From NCBI RefSeq assembly GCF_002163625.1, contig NZ_CP020892.1, forward strand, positions 2,976,001-3,040,000: a DNA stretch of 64,000 bases, written 5' to 3'. The translations under genes and the position numbers were made by a program. Of the stretch, positions 1 to 7,638 are shown one piece after another. The DNA is from Pseudomonas sp. M30-35. GTDB lineage: Bacteria > Pseudomonadota > Gammaproteobacteria > Pseudomonadales > Pseudomonadaceae. The stretch's first letter is position 1. Each line of letters opens with the position of its first letter. The notes under the pieces are model-generated. The model was not told the DNA's origin. It worked only from the letters and a program-made list of their open reading frames with translations, and did not search any database.

Positions 1-947
1 CTGGCACACCGATGACGTCCAACATCTACCACCCGACCGACCAACCCAAGCAACACATTCCGTCTCCTGATGTGATGAAAGTGTCCGAGACCGAATTGTC
101 AGGCGTCGCACTGGCCGACACCATGGCAATCCTGGAAGACCGAGTTCAATTCACCTACGGCCTGCGCCGCCAGAATATTGAATCAACCAACTATTCCGGC
201 GGGTCCGCTGTTGGCCCTTCATACGATGAAAGCGCAACCACACCACTGGCAGCTATTGTGGTCAAACCCTGGGAAAACGTCTCGCTGTACTACAACTACA
301 TCGAAGGCCTGACCAAAGGCGATACCGCACCCGCCACCGCATCTAACGCGGGTGAAGTTTTCGCGCCTTACCGTTCACGCCAGAACGAAGTAGGCGTGAA
401 AGTTGACTACGGCACCTTCTCCACCACCTTGAGTGCATTCCAGATCAAGAAGCCCAGCGCCGAACTCAACGGCACCGTTTATTCGGTACAGGGCAAACAA
501 CGTAACCGCGGCATAGAGTTCAACACCTTTGGTGAGATCGCCCAAGGCACTCGGATATTGGGCGGTGTGACCTGGATAGACGCAGAACTGACCGATACCT
601 CCACCACTGCCAACCGTGGCAACCGCCCCGTTGGCGTACCCGAAGTGCAAGCCAACCTCTGGCTGGAATGGGATACCCCGTGGGTGCAGGGTGTAACCCT
701 GACTGGCGGCGCTATTTACACCGGCGAGCAGTATGTCGACCAGGCCAATACTCAGGAGCTGGATGCCTGGACGCGCTTTGATGTGGGTGCGCGCTACAGC
801 ACCACCATCGCCGATCGAGCGACAACGTTCAGAGCGACAGTGCAGAACGTATTTGATCGCGAATACTGGTCGGGAGTTGCGTCATACAGTGCGTTCTCGC
901 TGGGCGCACCCCGCACTTTGCTGATGTCAGCCTCGGTAGATTTCTGA
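1..947 (+). CDS. TonB-dependent siderophore receptor, C-terminal part (5' end outside window)
   Basis: The reading frame is open from the left edge, so the first ATG at 12 is unlikely to be the true start and the plug domain and first strands are missing. The visible 310 or so residues show the alternating pattern of outer-membrane beta strands and end in the segment SVDF; a terminal Phe is the normal recognition signal for outer-membrane barrel assembly. The sequence resembles the barrel of FhuA/FpvA-like ferric-siderophore receptors. It would pass an iron chelate to the ABC importer encoded immediately downstream (981-3972), with which it is probably cotranscribed. Which siderophore is carried cannot be read from this part. 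A Fur box, if present, lies outside the window. Confidence 0.88.
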   Translation, partial: GTPMTSNIYHPTDQPKQHIPSPDVMKVSETELSGVALADTMAILEDRVQFTYGLRRQNIESTNYSGGSAVGPSYDESATTPLAAIVVKPWENVSLYYNYIEGLTKGDTAPATASNAGEVFAPYRSRQNEVGVKVDYGTFSTTLSAFQIKKPSAELNGTVYSVQGKQRNRGIEFNTFGEIAQGTRILGGVTWIDAELTDTSTTANRGNRPVGVPEVQANLWLEWDTPWVQGVTLTGGAIYTGEQYVDQANTQELDAWTRFDVGARYSTTIADRATTFRATVQNVFDREYWSGVASYSAFSLGAPRTLLMSASVDF

Positions 948-980
948 GTTATGGCGTTCTGCAATCCACGGAGTATATAC

Positions 981-2156
981 ATGCTATTTCGAGTTAAAGA
1001 GCGCCTGGCCGCTCTGATTTTCGCCGGGCTGCTAGTGCTCATCGCATTAGCGCCAAGGCTGGTATCGGCCAATGAGCAGGATGCTCAACGCACGACGGTT
1101 ACCGACCTGCTCGGCCGTCAGGTGCAGGTCAAGCTTCCGGTACAACGAGTGATCCTCGGCGAAGGCCGTCAGCTGTATCTGGTTGCCGCACTCGACACGC
1201 AAAACCCATTGCAACGCATTGTTGGCTGGCGCAAAGACTTGATCCAGTCAGACCCGGACACCTATGCGGCGTATCTGCAGGCATTCCCCGAGATTGCCAA
1301 TATTCCGACCTTTGGCGGGTTTGAAAGTGGCACGTTCGACATTGAACAAGCCATCTCGCAGAAGCCAGACGTGATCATTCTCAATATCGAAGCTCAGCAT
1401 GCCACCGAAGATGCCCGCTACATTGAAAAACTCGATGCAGTGGGTATTCCAGTGGTCTATGTGGACTTTCGCAACAACCCCATCGAAAACACTGAACCGA
1501 CCATGCGCCTGTTTGGCCAACTGTTCGGTAAGCAACAGCGTGCACAAGCCTTCATCGACTTCCGTGCCCAGCAAATCGCTCGCGTCACGGATGTGATCAA
1601 AGCCAAACAGCCGGCGCGGCCCAAAGTGTTCATCGAACGTATCGGCGGCTACAGCGAAGATTGCTGCTTAAGTTTCGGTAACGAAAACTTCGGGAAATTC
1701 GCAGAAATGGCGGGTGCGGATAACATAGCCAAAGACGTGATCCCGACAACATTCGGCCAGGTGAACCCCGAACAAGTCATCATCGCCAACCCCGACCAAG
1801 TGGTGATCACCAGCGCCAATTGGCAAGCCTTCGCACCCAACGGCAAATGGATCGGACTAGGCCCCGGAGCCGACCTGGAGCAGGCCCGCAAAAAACTACA
1901 GTGGTACACCCAGCGTCCGGCCTACACCGGCATCAAAGCGCAACAAACTGGCGAGTTCCATGCCATCTGGCACCAGTTTTATAACAGCCCATACCAGTTT
2001 GTAGCCATCCAGCAGATGGCCAAATGGTTCCACCCTGAATTGTTTACAGACCTGGACCCAAACGAATCGTTTCGGCAACTGCACGAACAATTTCTGCCTC
2101 TGCCTTACCAGCCGGGCTATTTCGTTAGCCTGAAACCTGAGCCGAACACCCCATGA
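981..2156 (+). CDS. Periplasmic iron-siderophore/cobalamin-type ABC substrate-binding protein
   Basis: A 391-residue protein of the FecB/BtuF-type (TroA-like) binding-protein fold. I chose the ATG at 981 over the in-frame ATG at 951 because ACGGAG lies 7 bases before it and because translation then opens with a proper signal peptide: basic start, hydrophobic run and a cleavage site after LVSA near residue 30. The start of the mature domain (VTDLLGRQVQVKLPVQRVIL) is the family's usual entry into the N-terminal lobe. It is somewhat long for the family because of a C-terminal extension. Its stop overlaps the permease start (ATGA), indicating translational coupling. It should capture the ligand delivered by the upstream receptor. 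The exact ligand is inferred only from context. Confidence 0.9.
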   Translation: MLFRVKERLAALIFAGLLVLIALAPRLVSANEQDAQRTTVTDLLGRQVQVKLPVQRVILGEGRQLYLVAALDTQNPLQRIVGWRKDLIQSDPDTYAAYLQAFPEIANIPTFGGFESGTFDIEQAISQKPDVIILNIEAQHATEDARYIEKLDAVGIPVVYVDFRNNPIENTEPTMRLFGQLFGKQQRAQAFIDFRAQQIARVTDVIKAKQPARPKVFIERIGGYSEDCCLSFGNENFGKFAEMAGADNIAKDVIPTTFGQVNPEQVIIANPDQVVITSANWQAFAPNGKWIGLGPGADLEQARKKLQWYTQRPAYTGIKAQQTGEFHAIWHQFYNSPYQFVAIQQMAKWFHPELFTDLDPNESFRQLHEQFLPLPYQPGYFVSLKPEPNTP

Positions 2157-3214
2157 ATTCAGTCACCACAGCCGAGGTTTATCAGGCTACGCAGTACCGT
2201 CAACACACTCAGCGCAAGCGCTTGATTCTAGGAGCCCTCAGCCTGCTGTTGTTACTCAGCGTAGTTCTCGACCTCGCCTTAGGACCCGCTAACTACAGCC
2301 TGAAGGAAGTACTACAAGCGCTGTTCCTCCCCGACAGTGCTCCAACCCAAGTGCGCGTGGTGATGTGGGACATCCGCCTGCCCATCGCGCTCATGGCCGT
2401 GGTTGTAGGCGCAGCTCTGTCGCTGGCTGGCGCGCAAATGCAGACCATCCTCAACAACCCGTTGGCCAGCCCTTTCACTTTGGGTATTTCAGCCGCTGCC
2501 AGCTTCGGAGCAGCGCTTGGCCTGGCATTTGGGGTCGCCCTGTTTCCAGTGATCGCTCAATATATGGTTCCACTGAACGCATTCATCATGGCGATGCTCT
2601 CGGCCTTGTTAATCCATGCACTGAGCCTGCGCCGGGGCGTCAACGCAGAGACCATCGTGTTGCTCGGAATCGGGCTAGTGTTCACGTTCAACGCGCTGTT
2701 GGCTTTGGTGCAGTTTTTTGCAACCGAACAAGCGGTTGCCGCCGTCGTGTTCTGGACCATGGGCAGCCTGACCAAAGCCACTTGGACCAAGGTCACCATT
2801 ATCAGTGTGATCCTGTTGCTGACCTTGCCCGTGTTCGCCAGGCGCGCGTGGGCATTGACCGCCTTGCGCTTGGGTGATGAAAAGGCTGCCAGCTTTGGTA
2901 TCAACGTCCGCCGCTTGCGTTTCCAGACACTGATCATGGTCAGCCTGCTGGCCTCGTTTCCGGTTGCTTTCGTAGGCACTATCGGCTTCATCGGCCTGGT
3001 CGGCCCGCACATCGCGCGCATGCTGATTGGCGAAGACCAACGCTTCTTCATGCCCGCATCACTGTTAACCGGCGCGCTGATTCTGTCGCTGAGTTCGGTA
3101 ATCAGCAAAACCTTGATCCCCGGTGCCATTTTCCCGATCGGCGTGGTGACATCACTGATTGGTGTGCCGTTTTTCATATCGTTGATTTTGGGTGGAAAAA
3201 ACAAGTCATGGTGA
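2153..3214 (+). CDS. FecCD-family ABC transporter permease
   Basis: A 353-residue inner-membrane permease of the FecCD/BtuC family, with about ten hydrophobic segments. Family signatures are visible: RLPIALMAVVVGAALSLAGA near residue 75 and FVGTIGFIGLVGPHIARMLI near residue 275, the latter containing the cytoplasmic coupling region that contacts the ATPase. It overlaps the binding-protein gene by four bases and the ATPase gene by seven, so the three are almost certainly one transcript. A single permease gene implies that the transporter works as a homodimer of this subunit, as BtuC does. The substrate is probably a ferric siderophore, from the adjacent receptor. Confidence 0.92.
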   Translation: MNSVTTAEVYQATQYRQHTQRKRLILGALSLLLLLSVVLDLALGPANYSLKEVLQALFLPDSAPTQVRVVMWDIRLPIALMAVVVGAALSLAGAQMQTILNNPLASPFTLGISAAASFGAALGLAFGVALFPVIAQYMVPLNAFIMAMLSALLIHALSLRRGVNAETIVLLGIGLVFTFNALLALVQFFATEQAVAAVVFWTMGSLTKATWTKVTIISVILLLTLPVFARRAWALTALRLGDEKAASFGINVRRLRFQTLIMVSLLASFPVAFVGTIGFIGLVGPHIARMLIGEDQRFFMPASLLTGALILSLSSVISKTLIPGAIFPIGVVTSLIGVPFFISLILGGKNKSW

Positions 3215-3972
3215 AGTTAAGGCTGCAAAACCTCGGCGCTCGCTACGGCAAGAATCTAGTGATTTCTGACATCACCACGGAGCAGTTTCACGGTGGCCAG
3301 GTGGTCGCAGTGGTGGGACCTAACGCGGCCGGTAAATCCACTTTATTCAAACGCATGACCGGGCTGGTTGATGGCCCTGGCGAAGTGTTGCTTGAAGACA
3401 GCCACAAAGGCCAGCAAGGCATTTGCTACATGCCCCAGATCACCACCAGCAGCGCCCGCCTCACCGTGTATGAGTCGGTATTGTTGGCACGTAAACAGAT
3501 GACACCGGGATGGATTGTCGCAGACGGAGAATTGAGTTTAATCGACGAAATCCTGCAGTCACTGGGCATCACCGACCTCGCATTGCGCAATCTCGGTGCG
3601 CTGAGCGGCGGCCAGCAACAACTGGTCTCCATCGCGCAAACGCTAATTCGCGAACCAGAAATCTTGCTGATGGATGAACCCACCAGTGCGTTAGATATGC
3701 GGCGTCAGGTCCAGGTATTGAGCCTGATGCGCAACCTCGCCCGTAAACACGGGCTGATCGTGTTCATCGCGCTACACGACCTGAATCAGGCGCTGCGTTT
3801 CGCAGATCAAGTTTTGGTAATCGCTGATGGTACAACCCAAGGCAGCGGCCCCTGCGAAGAGATCATTACCCCGCAAATGCTGCGCGATGTGTACCGCATC
3901 CAAGCCCGTGTCGAAAAATGCTCCCGAGCTGCGAGCCATGTAATCGTCGACGATATCGTCAACGAATCATAA
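3208..3972 (+). CDS. Iron-siderophore ABC transporter ATP-binding protein
   Basis: A 254-residue ABC ATPase. Visible motifs are Walker A (GPNAAGKST, residues about 37-45), the ABC signature LSGGQQQ, Walker B with its catalytic Glu (LLMDEPTSALD) and the switch His in ALHDLNQAL. The sequence is of the FepC/BtuD type that pairs with FecCD permeases. It begins within the last codons of the permease gene and closes the iron-uptake operon. No terminator hairpin is obvious in the 77 bases before the next small gene. Confidence 0.92.
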   Translation: MVKLRLQNLGARYGKNLVISDITTEQFHGGQVVAVVGPNAAGKSTLFKRMTGLVDGPGEVLLEDSHKGQQGICYMPQITTSSARLTVYESVLLARKQMTPGWIVADGELSLIDEILQSLGITDLALRNLGALSGGQQQLVSIAQTLIREPEILLMDEPTSALDMRRQVQVLSLMRNLARKHGLIVFIALHDLNQALRFADQVLVIADGTTQGSGPCEEIITPQMLRDVYRIQARVEKCSRAASHVIVDDIVNES

Positions 3973-4049
3973 GGCGCAGCAGCATGCCAACTGATCTGGT
4001 TTACTATAAAGCTGTGATCATTCAAAAATTACACGCCAAGTAGAAAACC

Positions 4050-4211
4050 ATGAATCGTCGTAAAAAAATTAAACAGCTACTAGAAGCTCACGCCAAAAAA
4101 GCTAACGCTAAAAAGGCACCACGAAAAAAGTCTACCTACGTTAGCAAGGCTGACCGACTGAAACTTGCGGCTGAAGCCACGCAAGAGCCAATCACTCCCA
4201 CAGAGGGCTGA
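4050..4211 (+). CDS. DUF2986-family small basic protein (53 aa)
   Basis: A 53-codon frame, MNRRKKIKQLLEAHAKKANA followed by a Lys-rich stretch and the segment YVSKADRLKLAAE, which I recognise as the DUF2986 family of tiny basic proteins of pseudomonads and related gammaproteobacteria. No function is known. The protein is very basic in its first half and acidic and proline-containing at the end, and has no signal peptide or membrane segment. It is a free-standing gene 77 bases after the iron transporter. The upstream AG-rich stretch (AAGTAGAAAACC) is a weak ribosome-binding site. Confidence 0.75.
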   Translation: MNRRKKIKQLLEAHAKKANAKKAPRKKSTYVSKADRLKLAAEATQEPITPTEG

Positions 4212-4533
4212 TCTATTCGGCCAGAGCGGCATGAAGTAATAGGGGCAATGAGACAACCGGGGGCATAGACCGCCAGCGCTTATCGGAGTGACGTCTACGA
4301 TGATGCGGTTGCCCCCTGATATGCCATGGATTCTGGCCGTTGCATCGCCCTCAAGAAAAAGACGTTCCCTGATATTCAGCGCCATGCTTGCCTATATTGG
4401 CGATAGATATAGCAGCGGTGCATGACGGTTTTTCTTGAATACCACCGGTCACCCAAAGTGACTTTTCGATGGAACATGGTGCGATTTCGTGCTCTTTTGA
4501 CTTATTCAAATGATAGCAATATGAGATCACCCA
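4212..4533. other. Intergenic stretch without recognised gene
   Basis: About 320 bases with no convincing gene. A minus-strand frame beginning at 4385 runs back over the DUF2986 gene; its first 38 codons look protein-like, but it has no good ribosome-binding site and its remainder is antisense to a recognised gene, so it is not called. No tRNA, terminator or clear repeat was seen. Confidence 0.4.
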
Positions 4534-4728
4534 ATGAAAAGTCTGGCTATTGGTTTTACCTTGCTGTTTGCTACCAGCTTTTCTGCATTGGCAGTCAGTT
4601 CGCCTAGCAGTGGTATGTCACGAAACGGCCCGGAGATTGTTGAGCACGGAGGCGGATGTCGCAAAAGCTCGCCACCGGGGAAGTGTTGTCATATGGATAA
4701 CAAAGCCGGAAGTGTTCACTGTCATTGA
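4534..4728 (+). CDS. Small secreted Cys/His-rich protein (64 aa)
   Basis: A 64-residue protein opening with a clear signal peptide (MKSLAIGFTLLFATSFSALA) and predicted cleavage near residue 20. The mature peptide of about 44 residues holds four cysteines (C42, C51, C52, C63) and four histidines (H38, H53, H62, H64), packed in the segments HGGGCRKSSPPGKCCHMDNK and VHCH. That composition suits a periplasmic metal-binding or disulfide-bonded peptide, but no characterised family is recognised. A competing overlapping frame (4550-4771) lacks a signal peptide and is rejected. The gene stands alone, with weak GAG-type spacing before its ATG. Confidence 0.65.
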   Translation: MKSLAIGFTLLFATSFSALAVSSPSSGMSRNGPEIVEHGGGCRKSSPPGKCCHMDNKAGSVHCH

Positions 4729-4908
4729 CGCTGTAACAATCGGGGACAAGCCACGATTATTATGCTGCTGACCGACAACTTATGGCCGACCACTGCCTGT
4801 ACCTACCGGTCTGGAAACCAGCGAGTGGTTTGGCAGGGCTGGCTTTCGAGTCGAAATGAAAGCTTTCTATTGACCGGCCGAATATTTCAATCGCTCCTGA
4901 TACACCAC

Positions 4909-5610
4909 TCAAACGTTCATCTGAGACGTTAGATTTTGCTGCATGAAATCTAGAAAGCGACGCTGGAACAGCATCGTATGCTCATGCGCAGCACTTTCGG
5001 CTGCATCCGCATTATGCTCTGCGATTGCCTCAACAATTTCCTCATGATCTCGTCCTAGTCCCGAGGAACTGGCGTTGCTGATTATAAAGTCAAAGTGAAG
5101 ATGCAGGAGACGCTGGCCTTCGCCCAGTAATTTTTCATAATAGCTGGTGAGATAGGGGTTTTTACCCGCTCGGGCTATCTCCATATGCAGAGCCTTGTTG
5201 AGCTCCGTCATCGCTTGAAAATCGCCCTTGGTAATCGAGGCCATATAAGCCTCTTCTGCCGCACGAATTTTGAGCAAATCCTCTTCAGTGCGCTGCAAGG
5301 CGGCTAGCCGGGTGACCGCTCGCTGAATGAGGTCCAGGGCGGCTACATAATTAGGGAATTCTTCAATTTCGAAGGGGGTCACCAACACGGTTCTGTTGGG
5401 CAGCATGGTGACCAAGCCTTCGGTTAACAGGCGGGCCAGAGCATCACGCACAGGCGAGCGAGACAGACCAAACTGAGCAGCCAGCGAAACCTCATCAAGC
5501 GGCTCACCTGGTTTTAGCTTTAGGGTGAGAATTTGCTTGCGCAGCTCTTCATAAATATATCGTCCGCCATGCCTGCGGCTGCCGCCTGAATCTACTGCAC
5601 CGTTACCCAT
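4909..5610 (-). CDS. GntR-family (FCD/FadR-type) regulator, copy 1
   Basis: A 233-residue repressor/activator: N-terminal winged helix (residues about 17-85, with SRSPVRDALARLLTEGLV as recognition region) and an all-helical FCD effector domain. The ATG at 5610 is preferred to the GTG at 5628 because it gives the same N-terminal length as its neighbour at 5837-6544 and has the purine-rich AGAGAAGAG ahead of it. The two regulators are close paralogs in tandem (about two thirds of residues identical by eye, including GRYIYEELRKQILTLKLKPG and NPYLT.YYEKLLGEGQRLLH). It probably controls the adjacent hydroxyproline genes, with a hydroxyproline-pathway compound as effector. The duplication suggests divided or redundant control. 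Confidence 0.85.
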   Translation of the reverse strand: MGNGAVDSGGSRRHGGRYIYEELRKQILTLKLKPGEPLDEVSLAAQFGLSRSPVRDALARLLTEGLVTMLPNRTVLVTPFEIEEFPNYVAALDLIQRAVTRLAALQRTEEDLLKIRAAEEAYMASITKGDFQAMTELNKALHMEIARAGKNPYLTSYYEKLLGEGQRLLHLHFDFIISNASSSGLGRDHEEIVEAIAEHNADAAESAAHEHTMLFQRRFLDFMQQNLTSQMNV

Positions 5611-5836
5611 TTGCTCTTCTCTAATCACTTTGAATGGCCCAAAGGCTAGCGGCCTCAGGGTCTACAGACTAGCGCAACGCGCATTAGAAGTCTCAACCAG
5701 AAATCATGCGTCTGTGGCTGGAAATGCCACGACGGAGCAGTTTCTAGTGAACACACACGAGTCGCACGATGCTCAGATTAAGCAGCATGCCGACAACATC
5801 TTAAGCCTTGTCAGTGACGCCCCAAATAACAGATCA

Positions 5837-6544
5837 CTAAAGCAGCGAAATCCCCTTCGTCAGGTTTTGCTTCATGAACTCCAGAAAGCGATCACGGAAA
5901 AGTATCGTGTGTTGGTGTGAAGCCTCTTCAGCCACATCGGCCAGCCTATTGGCGATAGCTTCGATGATTCGATCGTGGTCTTGATCGGCACGGGTCAGGC
6001 TGTGCGAGCTGACGATAAAGTCGAAGTGCAGATGCAACAGGCGCTGGCCCTCCCCCAGCAGCTTCTCGTAGTAACGGGTGAGATAGGGGTTGCGCCCTGC
6101 CTTGGCGATTTCCATGTGAAAGGCCTTGTTCGTCTCCGACATTTCCTGAAAATCGCCGTGCTCGATTGCCTCGATATAGCTGGCATTTGCCTGGCGAATA
6201 CGTTGCAAGTCCAGCTCGGTGCGGTTGAGTGCGGCAAGCCGGGTGACAGCGCGCTGGGTCAGGTCCAATGCAGCAATATACTTGGGAAATTCCTCGATCT
6301 CGAACGGGGTCACCAACAAAGTGCGGTTGGGCAGACTGGTCACTAGCCCCTCGCTGACCAACCGGGCAAGAGCATCGCGCACTGGCGAGCGAGACACGTC
6401 GAATTGCGCCGCCAGCGACACCTCGTCCAACTGCGCGCCCGGTTTGAGTTTCAGCGTCAGGATCTGTTTGCGTAGCTCTTCGTAGATGTAGCGGCCGCCA
6501 TGTCGCCGCACATTGCTTTGTGCTTCGGTTGTCACTACGTCCAT
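5837..6544 (-). CDS. GntR-family (FCD/FadR-type) regulator, copy 2
   Basis: A 235-residue GntR regulator with the same architecture as copy 1: winged helix then FCD domain. The FCD domain normally binds a small carboxylate and often a divalent metal through Asp/His residues; candidate ligands here lie in NKAFHMEIAKAGRNPYLT and in the C-terminal ASHQHTIL. It starts at an ATG 54 bases downstream of the end of the epimerase gene (6599) on the same strand, so it may be the last gene of the catabolic transcript, followed after a further gap by copy 1. Role as hydroxyproline-responsive regulator is inferred from context. Confidence 0.87.
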   Translation of the reverse strand: MDVVTTEAQSNVRRHGGRYIYEELRKQILTLKLKPGAQLDEVSLAAQFDVSRSPVRDALARLVSEGLVTSLPNRTLLVTPFEIEEFPKYIAALDLTQRAVTRLAALNRTELDLQRIRQANASYIEAIEHGDFQEMSETNKAFHMEIAKAGRNPYLTRYYEKLLGEGQRLLHLHFDFIVSSHSLTRADQDHDRIIEAIANRLADVAEEASHQHTILFRDRFLEFMKQNLTKGISLL

Positions 6545-6598
6545 GGCACGGATCTCGGTAGTTAGGACGGGCCGACTGGCCCGCCCAGGTTTGTCGGC

Positions 6599-7627
6599 TC
6601 ACTGAGGAAAAGCAGGCCCCCAGGTGTCACTCAGCATAAAACCCGCCGCCAATGGGTCGTCTGGATCAACGCCCAACTGCTGGATACCGTAGATCCAGGC
6701 ACGCCCGGTTACCCGCGGCAACACTGCTGGCCGACCCGCAACCTCGGTCCGGCCCAGCAGCTGAACCTGGAACTCGCCATTGATGGTGGAGCGCGAGACC
6801 AATTGGTCGCCGACCTCGACCAGGCCACGAGCAGCCAACGTCGCCAAATTTGCCGAACTGCCGGTGCCGCAAGGTGAGCGATCCACCCGTCCGGGCGGAA
6901 GGGTCGTGCAGGTCTGATAGGTACGCGCATCAATGCGGTTGCGGAACATCACATAGGCGACGTCGTTCAACGCCTTGAACAGTGGATGCTCAACCTGAAC
7001 CTGCTGATTGATGATGTCTTTAAGCTTTACCCCGAGGGTTGCCAGCTCGCGAGCATTTTCAGGGGCAATGCTCAGCCCGACCTGGGCAACATCGATCAGG
7101 GCGTAGTAAACACCGCCGAAAGCGATATCGGCCTTGATGCTACCGAATTGCGCCGTCTCAATCGGTGCATCCAACTGCTCAACGAAAGAAGGAACCATAT
7201 CCAGGGAGACACTCAAGCAACGCCCATCCTCGCACTGGGCCTTGGCGGTCACCAATCCCGCAGGCGTATCAAGCACCACCGTGGTCTCCGGCTCTTGCAT
7301 CGTCAGCATGCCCAGCTCCAATAGAGCGGTTACCACGCAAATGCAGTTGCTGCCCGACATCGGGTGAGCCTTGTCGGCCTGCAGCACAATAAAACCTGCC
7401 TGCGCCTCCGGTCGGGTCGGCGGCAACAGCAGGTTCACCGACATCTGCAGGCAGCCTCTGGGTTCGAGAATCACCAAACGACGAAGGCTGTCGTCAACCT
7501 CGTTGATGTAGTTCATCTTGTCGAGCATGGTCTTGCCGGGGATATCAACGACGCCCCCGGTGATGACCTTGCCGATCTCACCTTCGCAATGAACATCCAC
7601 TAATTGCAGGGTTTTCTTCCAACGCAT
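6599..7627 (-). CDS. Proline-racemase-family 4-hydroxyproline 2-epimerase (Ser/Cys type)
   Basis: A 342-residue proline-racemase superfamily enzyme. The two catalytic positions are visible: the first, usually MCGH-like, reads HPMSGSNC (Ser91), and the second is RSPCGTGSSAN (Cys253). Members with Cys/Cys are proline racemases or 4-hydroxyproline epimerases, Cys/Thr members are trans-3-hydroxyproline dehydratases, and Ser/Cys members have been linked to hydroxyproline epimerases. With a DadA-like dehydrogenase, a DapA-like deaminase and a semialdehyde dehydrogenase beside it, the likely reaction is trans-4-hydroxy-L-proline to cis-4-hydroxy-D-proline. It lies 11 bases after the aldehyde dehydrogenase gene, in the same transcript. 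Trans-3-hydroxyproline epimerase activity is the main alternative. Confidence 0.85.
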   Translation of the reverse strand: MRWKKTLQLVDVHCEGEIGKVITGGVVDIPGKTMLDKMNYINEVDDSLRRLVILEPRGCLQMSVNLLLPPTRPEAQAGFIVLQADKAHPMSGSNCICVVTALLELGMLTMQEPETTVVLDTPAGLVTAKAQCEDGRCLSVSLDMVPSFVEQLDAPIETAQFGSIKADIAFGGVYYALIDVAQVGLSIAPENARELATLGVKLKDIINQQVQVEHPLFKALNDVAYVMFRNRIDARTYQTCTTLPPGRVDRSPCGTGSSANLATLAARGLVEVGDQLVSRSTINGEFQVQLLGRTEVAGRPAVLPRVTGRAWIYGIQQLGVDPDDPLAAGFMLSDTWGPAFPQ

Positions 7628-7638
7628 GACGGCCTACC

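Noticed and set aside
2557..3204. 215-codon minus-strand frame opposite the FecCD permease gene
   Set aside because: Antisense shadow of a well-supported membrane protein gene; composition is what reverse-translated hydrophobic codons give.
4080..4385. Minus-strand 101-codon frame with a protein-like start (MALNIRERLFLEGDATARIH)
   Set aside because: No ribosome-binding site, and its second half is antisense to the DUF2986 gene; no family recognised.
5946..6602. 218-codon minus-strand frame overlapping GntR copy 2
   Set aside because: Out-of-frame shadow of the regulator, which has clear winged-helix and FCD homology.
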